Positions 24,551 through 31,933 of a stretch of DNA of 64,000 nt are shown here, in pieces. A program made the position numbers and the translations under genes. Location: assembly GCA_001189215.1 (NCBI GenBank), contig LFCR01000004.1:248001-312000 (forward strand). Direction: 5' to 3'. Numbering within the stretch: position 1 is the stretch's first letter; each line of letters opens with the position of its first letter. This stretch comes from Parcubacteria bacterium C7867-008 (GTDB lineage: Bacteria; Patescibacteria; Paceibacteria; UBA9973; UBA2103). Under the pieces are notes generated by a model that had not been told where the DNA came from, did no database searches, and saw only the letters and a list, made by a program, of their open reading frames with translations.

Positions 24551-24661
24551 ATGACATTGAATCAATCGATCCTGAACTTCCTGATCTTTGTCTGGAGCCT
24601 GATCTTCGGCCAAAGGCGGGTCACTGACCGGACGCACCATCCTGCCGAAGGATTTGCGTAA
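24551..24661 (+). CDS. Single-span membrane microprotein, plus-strand insert cassette (36 aa)
   Basis: 36 codons: MTLNQS, a hydrophobic span ILNFLIFVWSLIFG and a basic tail RRVTDRTHHPAEGFA. GGGGA precedes the ATG as a Shine-Dalgarno site, and a strong plus-strand terminator lies at 24736-24780. The promoter is uncertain; TGGACC-18-TACTGT just upstream is a weak candidate. Unrecognised. The 74 bp between stop and terminator are GC-rich and hold no second gene that I can support. Confidence 0.5.
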   Translation: MTLNQSILNFLIFVWSLIFGQRRVTDRTHHPAEGFA

Positions 24662-24735
24662 GACACCAATACGACCTGAACCGCGCGCTGAATGCGCATG
24701 ATGGTTCAGAAGGGCACTGACCGAGTCAGTCGCCA

Positions 24736-24780
24736 TGGGCCGGCAGCACCACTTCGCTGCCGGCCCTTCCCTTTTATATT
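24736..24780 (+). terminator. Terminator of the 36-codon insert gene
   Basis: GGGCCGGCAGC ACCACTTC GCTGCCGGCCC, an 11-bp perfect stem, followed by TTCCCTTTT. Confidence 0.85.
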
Positions 24781-24784
24781 GAAA

Positions 24785-24822
24785 CAAAGAAGAACGCCGC
24801 CCGGGAAACCCCGAGGCGTCGT
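24785..24822 (-). terminator. Terminator of the 70-codon insert gene
   Basis: Minus-strand ACGCCTCGGG GTTT CCCGGGCGGCGT hairpin followed by TCTTCTTTG. Confidence 0.65.
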
Positions 24823-24845
24823 CGTTGCAGGGAGGCCCTGCAGAA

Positions 24846-25058
24846 TTAGTGGACCTTATCCGGTCCAGCGCATTTGCGCGCTTCGTGCTGTGAGAGGAGA
24901 TTGACCCCTCTACCATCTTCCCTTTCACAGCAGAAGATTTGGGTGTTCCCACTGGAATACCCGTGTTTGGCTCGACGACAGATCGAACCGTCTCCCAGAA
25001 CACATCGGACAGACGTCACCGAGTGCGACACCTGAACTTCTTGACTCAAAGTCGTCAT
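24846..25058 (-). CDS. Small Cys/His-containing protein, insert cassette (70 aa)
   Basis: 70 residues, polar, with five Cys (RCVLGDGSIC, IFCCERED, ARKCAGPD) and several His. It could be a small zinc-binding protein, though no standard ribbon spacing is evident. The start at 25058 follows GGGGAAGAGGT at good spacing; the longer frame to 25172 lies in the rnhB gene. The promoter (25099-25127) overlaps the last codons of rnhB. Function unknown. Confidence 0.55.
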   Translation of the reverse strand: MTTLSQEVQVSHSVTSVRCVLGDGSICRRAKHGYSSGNTQIFCCEREDGRGVNLLSQHEARKCAGPDKVH

Positions 25059-25098
25059 AGAAACCTCTTCCCCATTGAACTCACGAGCACAAGCCGTC

Positions 25099-25127
25099 AG
25101 CGTAGCTCCCTTATGACTGAGGGTCAA
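25099..25127 (-). promoter_or_regulatory. Promoter of the 70-codon insert gene
   Basis: TTGACC (25122-25127), 17-bp spacer, TACGCT (25099-25104). The -35 lies inside the last codons of rnhB (HLDPQS). Confidence 0.75.
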
Positions 25128-25698
25128 GGTGTACGAATGAAGTGCGGTGGATAGCACAGAGACCATGCTCACGTACTGCTGTCATATGAGCCTTTGTTCC
25201 ATAGCCTTTATGTATATCGAATCCGTATAAAGGGTGCTCAAGTGCGAGCTTTTTCATTAAACGATCGCGCGTAACTTTTGCAGCTACAGATGCCAACATA
25301 ATTGCAGGGACGGTTGCATCTCCACCGATGATTGTTTCTTGTTCATATTCGGGAGGTGCCTTTAATGAACCATCGAGAAATACTTTTCCTTCTGCGGGGT
25401 CTGGCATTAGTTTGCGCACCCCACGACCAAGGGCATGACGAATCGCAAACGCAATTCCCTTCTCATCGATCATTTTCTCACTTGAGAGACAAACGACCGC
25501 TTGTACGTTTCCGTTCTTAATTTCTTCCTGAAGTTTTAAAAATAATGCTTCACGTTTTTTCTCTGAAAGTTTCTTTGAGTCGTTAAGCCCTGGGAATACT
25601 GAAAGCAGGTCAAAGCCTTCTGCAACTTTAACAACACCCACAGCAACCGGACCCGCTAATGGACCGCGCCCTGCTTCATCGATGCCAATTATATAAGC
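25111..25698 (-). CDS. rnhB: Ribonuclease HII
   Basis: 195 residues. Catalytic signature YIIGIDEAGRGPLAGPVAVG at the start (DEAGRG) with DGSLKAP and MLASVAAKVTRDRLM, typical of RNase HII. It removes ribonucleotides and RNA primers from DNA. The start at 25698 overlaps the previous gene's stop by 10 bp, so the two are translationally linked. Length is normal. Confidence 0.96.
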   Translation of the reverse strand, partial: AYIIGIDEAGRGPLAGPVAVGVVKVAEGFDLLSVFPGLNDSKKLSEKKREALFLKLQEEIKNGNVQAVVCLSSEKMIDEKGIAFAIRHALGRGVRKLMPDPAEGKVFLDGSLKAPPEYEQETIIGGDATVPAIMLASVAAKVTRDRLMKKLALEHPLYGFDIHKGYGTKAHMTAVREHGLCAIHRTSFVHLDPQS

Positions 25699-26312
25699 CA
25701 TGGTTCTTCGAATCGTAACCCTGGCCATTTGCTGAACCAACCTTTAGATTCCGCACGTTCGAGTGCGCGAGCTCTGCGTTCAATCCGTATTGGTCTAACA
25801 ATTCCATTACCTAGATCTTCAATACCGTGAACCGCGAGCAATAAGAGCGAGCCTTCCTCAGTAGTACGAACACCAACGCTTGTGGCAGTCTCGACCCAAT
25901 CTCCGATCGCTTCAGCAGCAGAGTTGTAAGGTTGTCGTTCAAAATCTCCTAGTTTTGAAATATGCATGCGTGCCTGATTCTTTACCTCGAACTCGTACTC
26001 AGGAAGTATTCGCCGTAGTTTTTCAGAAAGCTTATTTTCTTCGTCCCACACAGGATTCGACTCTTCTTTTTGTATTAGTTCCAGAATTTCTGATTCAGGC
26101 ATTCCGTATTCTGAGAGTGATTTCCAGTAGGCCACATCAACATCATTAAGTTTCGTTGGTATGTCATTACCAAAAAGATGTTCCCATACCTTATTTCTAA
26201 CAAAGCCCGCACCCACCCACCAATCTGTGAGATTGAGGCTTGAAACGGCCTTTATTATGATCATCCGCTCTGCATCGTTCTGTATTAGGTCTAGGATTTC
26301 CTGCTCAGACAT
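25689..26312 (-). CDS. Nucleotidyltransferase-like protein (DUF925 family)
   Basis: 207 residues. WWVGAGFVRNKVWEHLFG and NDVDVAYW match the DUF925/COG3575 nucleotidyltransferase-like family, in which the Asp pair would bind metal. Substrates of this family are unknown. TAAAAT lies 6 nt before the ATG (leaderless). It is divergent from dnaE and overlaps rnhB downstream. Confidence 0.8.
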   Translation of the reverse strand: MSEQEILDLIQNDAERMIIIKAVSSLNLTDWWVGAGFVRNKVWEHLFGNDIPTKLNDVDVAYWKSLSEYGMPESEILELIQKEESNPVWDEENKLSEKLRRILPEYEFEVKNQARMHISKLGDFERQPYNSAAEAIGDWVETATSVGVRTTEEGSLLLLAVHGIEDLGNGIVRPIRIERRARALERAESKGWFSKWPGLRFEEPWLI

Positions 26313-26354
26313 ACACGGATTTTATCATTACGAGCCGGTCGGTATAATGGCTGT

Positions 26355-29300
26355 ATGTCCCGCTTCGTTCACCTCCACACCCACTCCCACTACTCCTTCT
26401 TGGAGGCGCTCCCTAAGATCCCAGATCTTGTTAAGAAAGCAGCCGAAGCTGAGATGCCCGCACTTGCTCTCACTGATTCTGGCAACATGCATGGAGCTGT
26501 TGAGTTCTATAAAGCAATGCAGAAGAAAGGTATGAATCCAATACTTGGTGTTGATGCGCACGTTGCACCTCGTACCCGGCATGATAAGGATCCACATCTT
26601 GATGCGAAACGTACACGCATTGTGTTGCTCGCAGAAAATGACGAGGGATATAAGAATCTGTTGAAGTTAGTGAGCCTTGCATATACAGAAGGATTCTTTG
26701 AGAAACCTCGTGTCGATCGTGAGCTTCTTAGAAAACATTCAGCCGGTCTGATTGCGATCATTCCATCCTTTGCTGGTGATGTTGCTCGTCTACTTGCGTC
26801 TGGAGATGCAAATGGTGCCGCAGCGGCACTTGCAGAGTATGTGAGTATTTTTGGTACAGAGAATTTGTTCTTGGAGATAACGCATCATCCTAAGGTACCG
26901 GGGCACGAGGACCGCATGAAGAAGATAATTGCACTTGGTAAGAGTGCTGGTGTTGAAGTGGTGGCACAGCATGACGTCTACTATCTCAAACCGGACGATC
27001 GTGAAGCAACAGAAGTGATGCGTCGTATTGCGTATGGAAGTCGTGGACAGAATGAGGAGGAAGATTTCTCTTTTGTAACGGAGAAACAAATGAATGAATG
27101 GTTCGCACACATACCAGATGCCGTTACTCGTTCTGGAGATATTGCTGCACGCTGCAAGGTAACCCTTGATCTTGGTAGCTGGAACTTCCCTAATGTTCAA
27201 ATCCCGGAAGGAACCACGCATGAAGGAGAGCTGCGTAAGAAGACCATGGATGGTCTCTCTATGCGTGGCATGGAACTTACGGAAGAAGTTAAACAGCGTA
27301 TGGAATACGAGCTGGAAATCATCATTGGTAAGGGCTTTGCACCATACTTCCTCTGTGTATCTGATCTTCTTACTCACGCTAAGAGCAAGGGTATTCTCAC
27401 CACCACTCGAGGCTCTGCCGCAGGCTCACTCGTGTCATACCTCACCGGTATAACCAACGTAGATCCGATCGCATACAAACTTCCCTTCGAACGTTTCCTT
27501 AATCCAGAACGTCCCAAAGCACCGGATATCGATATGGACTTCGCCGACAACAGGCGTGACGAAATGATTGCGTACGCAAAGGAGAAGTATGGAGAGGATC
27601 ACGTGGCGCAGATCGGTACGTTCGGAACGATGATGGCGCGCGCTGCGGTGCGTGATGTGAGTCGGGCACTCGGGCATGCATACGGAACGGGTGATCGTAT
27701 TGCAAAGCTCATTCCTATGGGCTCACAAGGCTTCCCTATGACTATCAAGCGTGCCATGGAGATGGAGCCGGAACTCAAGTCTCTATATGAAGGTGATGAC
27801 GATGTTAGAGAAATAATTGATCTAGCAACACGTATCGAAGGATGTGCCCGGCATACTGGTGTACATGCTGCGGGCGTGGTTATCGCGCCCACTCCTCTAA
27901 CCGACTGGACTCCCCTCCAGGTTGACCAGCGAACCGGCAAACTTATTACGCAGTACGACATGCATGCCGTTGAGGAAGCAGGCCTCCTTAAGTTCGACTT
28001 CCTTGGTATCAAGAACTTAGCGATTCTCTCCGATGCTATTGATCGTGTGCGTGAGACGCGTGGCATGTACATCGATATTGAAACCATTCCGGTAGATGAC
28101 GAAAAGACCTTCGCTATGCTCGCACGTGGAGACACCGAAGGCCTCTTCCAATTAAACGGCTCTGGCATGACGCGCTATCTCAAGGAGCTTCGTCCAACGA
28201 CCATTCACGACATCAACGCAATGGTAGCGCTCTATCGTCCAGGACCTATGGACGTGATTCCTGAATATATTCAAAGAAAAAACAATCCGAAACTTATAAG
28301 GTACCTAGATCCACGCATGGAGAAATTCCTTGATGCGTCGTACGGACTGTTGGTGTATCAGGACGACCTTTTGTACTGCGCCGTGTATCTTGCAGGATAC
28401 TCATGGGGAGACGTAGACAAATTCCGTAAGGCAATCGGAAAGAAGATTCCTGCGGAAATGGCTGCACAGAAGGAACAGTTTGTTGAAGGAATCATCTCTA
28501 ATGGACGGGACAAGGCCTTTGCAGAAAAGTTGTGGTTGCTGTTTGAACCCTTTCAGGCATACGGTTTCAACAAAGCCCATGCAGCGTGCTATGGAAAAGT
28601 GGCATACCAGACGGCATATATGAAGGCGAACTACCCAGTCGAATACATGGCTGCGGTACTGACCGCTGACGCTGGGGACACTGAGTCCATCGCCATCTTT
28701 GTTGAAGAATGTGAACGTCTTGGTATTCCCGTGCTGCCTCCCGATATAAATGAAAGTGGTACCGACTTCACTGTGGTAGCAAGTACTGAAGGAGGTCCGA
28801 TAGACGCGATTCGTTTTGGTCTCACCACTATCAAGAACTTTGGTGAAGGAATCTCAGAAGCCATTCTCTCTGAGCGCATGAAGGGTGGTCCGTTCAATTC
28901 ACTAGCAGAGTTCTTATCTCGCGTGGCAAACAAGAGTCTTAATAGAAAGTCTTTGGAATCGCTCATTAAGTGTGGGGCACTTGATCGCTTTGGTGAACGT
29001 AGTGATCTTCTACGAAATATTGAAACGCTTCTTGCCTTTCATCGTGATGCAACGGCCGAGGCACCCCAGGATTCTTTATTTGGTGGCATGATGGCAGCTC
29101 CCGTACTCGTTCTTCCACCTGCAACCGAAAGCACCTCTCTTTCAGAAATGCTTATCTGGGAAAAAGATCTTCTTGGTATTTATGTTTCGGGTCATCCTCT
29201 TGATGCACACGAAGCATCCCTTGCTAAAGCAAGCGGTTCAATCGCAACGCTTAAAGCTGAAGCACAGGCAGGGCGTCCCGTTATATTGCCAGTTCTCCTT

Positions 29301-29516
29301 ATTGAGATTCGCACTCTCCTCACAAAGAAAGGAGATAAGATGGCATTCGTTAAGTTTGAAGACAAAACTGATTCTATTGAAGGAGTTATCTTCCCGAAGA
29401 TTTATCAAGAGCATGCTGCGCATTTAAATGTTGGTACATGTCTCTTGGTTAAAGCGACGGTATCTGGACGTAATGGAGAGACGTCACTTGCCGTAGAGAA
29501 CTTAAAGGTGCTGTGA
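26355..29516 (+). CDS. dnaE: DNA polymerase III alpha subunit
   Basis: 1053 residues. N-terminal PHP domain (VHLHTHSHYSFLEA), the catalytic palm with PDIDMDFADNRRDEM near residues 388-402, and GVHAAGVVIAPTPL. The fingers include YGFNKAHAACYG. After a helix-hairpin-helix region (KNFGEGISEAIL) there is a C-terminal OB fold. It is the main replicative polymerase; no DnaQ-type proofreading domain is present. TATAAT lies 6 nt before the ATG, a leaderless start. Its TGA stop is immediately followed by the -10 of the next insert gene. Confidence 0.98.
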   Translation: MSRFVHLHTHSHYSFLEALPKIPDLVKKAAEAEMPALALTDSGNMHGAVEFYKAMQKKGMNPILGVDAHVAPRTRHDKDPHLDAKRTRIVLLAENDEGYKNLLKLVSLAYTEGFFEKPRVDRELLRKHSAGLIAIIPSFAGDVARLLASGDANGAAAALAEYVSIFGTENLFLEITHHPKVPGHEDRMKKIIALGKSAGVEVVAQHDVYYLKPDDREATEVMRRIAYGSRGQNEEEDFSFVTEKQMNEWFAHIPDAVTRSGDIAARCKVTLDLGSWNFPNVQIPEGTTHEGELRKKTMDGLSMRGMELTEEVKQRMEYELEIIIGKGFAPYFLCVSDLLTHAKSKGILTTTRGSAAGSLVSYLTGITNVDPIAYKLPFERFLNPERPKAPDIDMDFADNRRDEMIAYAKEKYGEDHVAQIGTFGTMMARAAVRDVSRALGHAYGTGDRIAKLIPMGSQGFPMTIKRAMEMEPELKSLYEGDDDVREIIDLATRIEGCARHTGVHAAGVVIAPTPLTDWTPLQVDQRTGKLITQYDMHAVEEAGLLKFDFLGIKNLAILSDAIDRVRETRGMYIDIETIPVDDEKTFAMLARGDTEGLFQLNGSGMTRYLKELRPTTIHDINAMVALYRPGPMDVIPEYIQRKNNPKLIRYLDPRMEKFLDASYGLLVYQDDLLYCAVYLAGYSWGDVDKFRKAIGKKIPAEMAAQKEQFVEGIISNGRDKAFAEKLWLLFEPFQAYGFNKAHAACYGKVAYQTAYMKANYPVEYMAAVLTADAGDTESIAIFVEECERLGIPVLPPDINESGTDFTVVASTEGGPIDAIRFGLTTIKNFGEGISEAILSERMKGGPFNSLAEFLSRVANKSLNRKSLESLIKCGALDRFGERSDLLRNIETLLAFHRDATAEAPQDSLFGGMMAAPVLVLPPATESTSLSEMLIWEKDLLGIYVSGHPLDAHEASLAKASGSIATLKAEAQAGRPVILPVLLIEIRTLLTKKGDKMAFVKFEDKTDSIEGVIFPKIYQEHAAHLNVGTCLLVKATVSGRNGETSLAVENLKVL

Positions 29517-29522
29517 TATAGT
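29514..29522 (+). promoter_or_regulatory. Extended -10 promoter of the 53-codon insert gene
   Basis: TGATATAGT: the dnaE stop codon TGA supplies the TG of an extended -10 followed by TATAGT (29517-29522). No good -35 is visible. Confidence 0.5.
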
Positions 29523-29553
29523 CGCGACATCCCAACCAAGGAGGGTTACGGGG

Positions 29554-29715
29554 ATGCGCACGAAGAGAAAAGCAACTGGTTCCAAGCGACATCGCGGACG
29601 GGTTGTGCGACGAAAGGTACGCCAGTTCCGCAAGCAGCTTCAGAGCCGAAACCCTCTGGGGGAACGACTTAAGCTGGAGTTTGGGAGACTTAAGCGTCGC
29701 TCATACTGGCGGTGA
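29554..29715 (+). CDS. Very basic small protein, insert cassette (53 aa)
   Basis: 53 residues with about 20 Arg or Lys, beginning MRTKRKATGSKRHRGRVVRR and ending LKRRSYWR, with few acidic residues. Probably binds nucleic acid; it resembles small ribosomal or DNA-coating proteins only in composition. A strong AAGGAGGG Shine-Dalgarno site precedes the ATG, and a terminator follows at 29726-29760. It sits between dnaE and thrS on the same strand. No family recognised. Confidence 0.7.
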   Translation: MRTKRKATGSKRHRGRVVRRKVRQFRKQLQSRNPLGERLKLEFGRLKRRSYWR

Positions 29716-29725
29716 GCCATGAACG

Positions 29726-29760
29726 AGGGGGCGGCCGCAGGGCCGCCCTTTTCCTTTATT
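29726..29760 (+). terminator. Terminator of the basic insert gene
   Basis: GGGCGGCC GCA GGGCCGCCC hairpin followed by TTTTCCTTT. Confidence 0.85.
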
Positions 29761-29777
29761 ATGGTATTCTCATCCCT

Positions 29778-31529
29778 ATGGTAACCCTCGAAGAAAAGCG
29801 TCATACATTGGCCCATTTACTTGCTGCAGCAGTGCAGGAACGCTACTCTCACGCAAAAGCAACCATTGGTCCAGCTATTGATAATGGCTTCTATTACGAC
29901 TTTGATTTCTCGGGTGGTGAAGCTCCAAAAGAAGCAGATCTGATTGAACTTGAGAACACGATGCGTGAACTCCTTCCTTCTTGGGAGAAGATGATTGGCA
30001 CAGAAGTATCTGAAGCAGACGCTCGCGCTCGCTTTGCGGGTAACGCATTTAAGTTAGAGATTATTGATGGCATCGTTGCTGCTGGAGAAAAAATAACTCT
30101 GTACACTGCCGGGGATTTCACCGATCTCTGCCGTGGTGGCCATAGTGAGCATCCTTCCAAAGACATTAAGTCTGATTCGTTCACTCTTGATCGTGTTGCC
30201 GGTGCATATTGGCGTGGTGACGAAACAAAGCCGATGCTAACGCGCATTTATGGTCTGGCATTTGATACTAAAGAAGAAACAGAGGCCTATGTAGCTGAGC
30301 GTGAAGAAGCAAAGCAACGCGACCACAAGAAACTTGGTAAGGAACTCGATCTCTTCTTTATTGATGAGAAGGTTGGTAAGGGACTTCCCCTTTGGACACC
30401 GAAAGGTACTGCAGTGAAGTTTGAGATGGAGAATTTTGCTCGTGCACTTGAACGTTCCTATGGGTATGAGCATGTCTCAACACCGTACCTAGGTGCTGAA
30501 GAACTGTATCGTACCTCTGGTCACCTCGATCACTACAGCCACAACATGTATGCGCCAATCGATATGGATGGTGATACGTTCTACCTCCGGCCAATGGCCT
30601 GCCCGCATCACATTCGCATGTATCAGCGTAAGCCATGGAGTTATCGTGATCTTCCGGTTCGCTATGCAGAGATTGCAGACTATAACCGCTATGAGAAGTC
30701 CGGTGAGCTTATGGGTATGATTCGTGTTCGTAAGTTCCAGCTTTCAGATGGTCACATCTTTGTTACTCCAGAAGGACTCAAGGAAGAGTTCAAGAACGTG
30801 TGCCGCATGATCGTTGAGGGCATGAAGGGTCTTGGTCTTATTGATATTGTTTCGTATCGCTTCTCTAAGCGTGACCCGAACAACAAAGAGAAATACTATC
30901 CAGACGATGAGTTATGGAACCATGCAGAAGCACTCATGAAGGAAGCCCTTGATGAACTTGGTTTCGACTATGTTGAAGCAGAAGATGAGGCAGCATTCTA
31001 TGGCCCAAAGCTCGATGTGCAAGCACGCAATGTAAACGGTAAGGAGGACACACTCTTCACTGCACAAATGGACTTCCTCCTCCCTGAGAAGTTCGACATT
31101 GAATACACGGATGCTACCGGACAAAAGAAGCGTCCCGTTATGATTCACCGTTCAACGATTGGTAGCCTAGAACGAGTATTTGGTTTCCTAATAGAACACT
31201 ATGGTGGCGCCTTCCCTACCTGGCTCGCACCAGTACAGGTGAAGATTCTTCCTATTTCAGCTGAGAAGCATCTTGAGTATGGAAAAGAAATACTTGCGCA
31301 GCTTATTGATGCCGGTGTGCGTGCTGAACTCGATGATGCCAGCGATTCATTAGGTAAACGTATTCGTGCAGCTAAAGGTGAGAAGGTTCCATATGTACTA
31401 GTAATTGGTGATTCAGAGACTGAGGCCAAAACCGTTACCGTTGAGAGTCGTGATAACGGCAAGCAAGATGCGGTACCAGTGAATGAGTTTGTGTCAGCGA
31501 TTCAAAAAGAGATTACGGAACGAGCGTAG
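29778..31529 (+). CDS. thrS: Threonyl-tRNA synthetase without TGS domain
   Basis: 583 residues against about 640. It starts at the editing domain (KRHTLAHLLAAAV with the HxxxH pair, later TDLCRGGHSEHP), so the N-terminal TGS domain is missing. The class II core has TSGHLDHYSHNMY, MACPHHIRMYQ, RVRKFQLSDGHIF and MIHRSTIGSLERVFGFLIEHYGG. A C-terminal anticodon-binding domain follows. It charges tRNA-Thr; a tRNA-Thr(UGU) gene is at 43794. The start at 29778 is chosen because TATTCT lies 7 nt upstream; the in-frame GTG at 29712 overlaps the preceding insert gene. Confidence 0.97.
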   Translation: MVTLEEKRHTLAHLLAAAVQERYSHAKATIGPAIDNGFYYDFDFSGGEAPKEADLIELENTMRELLPSWEKMIGTEVSEADARARFAGNAFKLEIIDGIVAAGEKITLYTAGDFTDLCRGGHSEHPSKDIKSDSFTLDRVAGAYWRGDETKPMLTRIYGLAFDTKEETEAYVAEREEAKQRDHKKLGKELDLFFIDEKVGKGLPLWTPKGTAVKFEMENFARALERSYGYEHVSTPYLGAEELYRTSGHLDHYSHNMYAPIDMDGDTFYLRPMACPHHIRMYQRKPWSYRDLPVRYAEIADYNRYEKSGELMGMIRVRKFQLSDGHIFVTPEGLKEEFKNVCRMIVEGMKGLGLIDIVSYRFSKRDPNNKEKYYPDDELWNHAEALMKEALDELGFDYVEAEDEAAFYGPKLDVQARNVNGKEDTLFTAQMDFLLPEKFDIEYTDATGQKKRPVMIHRSTIGSLERVFGFLIEHYGGAFPTWLAPVQVKILPISAEKHLEYGKEILAQLIDAGVRAELDDASDSLGKRIRAAKGEKVPYVLVIGDSETEAKTVTVESRDNGKQDAVPVNEFVSAIQKEITERA

Positions 31530-31530
31530 C

Positions 31531-31577
31531 GAAAAAGAAAGCACCGGAACTAGAGGTTCCGGTGCTTTTTCTTTCGC
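31531..31577. terminator. Bidirectional terminator (thrS and the 79-codon gene)
   Basis: AAAAAGAAAGCACCGGAAC TAGAG GTTCCGGTGCTTTTTCTTT; a near-perfect long stem with U-tracts in both directions. Confidence 0.9.
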
Positions 31578-31589
31578 CCCACAGAACCC

Positions 31590-31829
31590 TCATTCTAGAT
31601 TGCGTCTCGAAGAGACGATCAGTTCCCGGCTGAATGCTTCCGTGGTCTTGTTGACGGTGCTCGTCATTTGCACTCCAGTGTCGCGGATCGAGTCATCGTA
31701 CGCAAACCCGATCGTTACGAGGAGTACAGAAAGTCCTGCAATAATCCATCCCCAGGGCAGAGAAGGGACCATGGGACTGGGTGGCTGGCGCGGGTCGTAG
31801 AACCTCTTAAGATCTGGACGTTCGCTCAT
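31590..31829 (-). CDS. Single-span membrane protein, insert cassette (79 aa)
   Basis: 79 residues: a polar N-terminus (MSERPDLKRFYDPRQPPSP), one hydrophobic span (WGWIIAGLSVLLVTIGFAY) and a polar C-terminus ending SSRRNLE. AGGGA lies about 8 nt before the ATG. It shares its terminator with thrS; its promoter is unclear. GC-rich relative to neighbours and unrecognised; it fits the insert class by position and design. Confidence 0.6.
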   Translation of the reverse strand: MSERPDLKRFYDPRQPPSPMVPSLPWGWIIAGLSVLLVTIGFAYDDSIRDTGVQMTSTVNKTTEAFSRELIVSSRRNLE

Positions 31830-31886
31830 CTGCGTTCCCTGTTGTTTGGCATTACTGCCCTGTCTAAGACGGTACTCCTGTTTGTA

Positions 31887-31926
31887 TAAAAAGAAAGCGC
31901 CCGCAGTGCGGACGCTTTCTTTTTAT
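31887..31926 (-). terminator. Terminator of the CC/PT-repeat surface gene
   Basis: AAAGAAAGCG CCCGC AGTGCGG ACGCTTTCTTTTT-type stem; works for the minus-strand gene ending at 31934. Confidence 0.85.
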
Positions 31927-31933
31927 TAACGGT

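Noticed and set aside
24533..25003. 156-codon minus-strand frame across the insert region
   Set aside because: It runs through two terminators and opposite the plus-strand 36-codon unit; its Met is inside the better-supported 70-codon gene.
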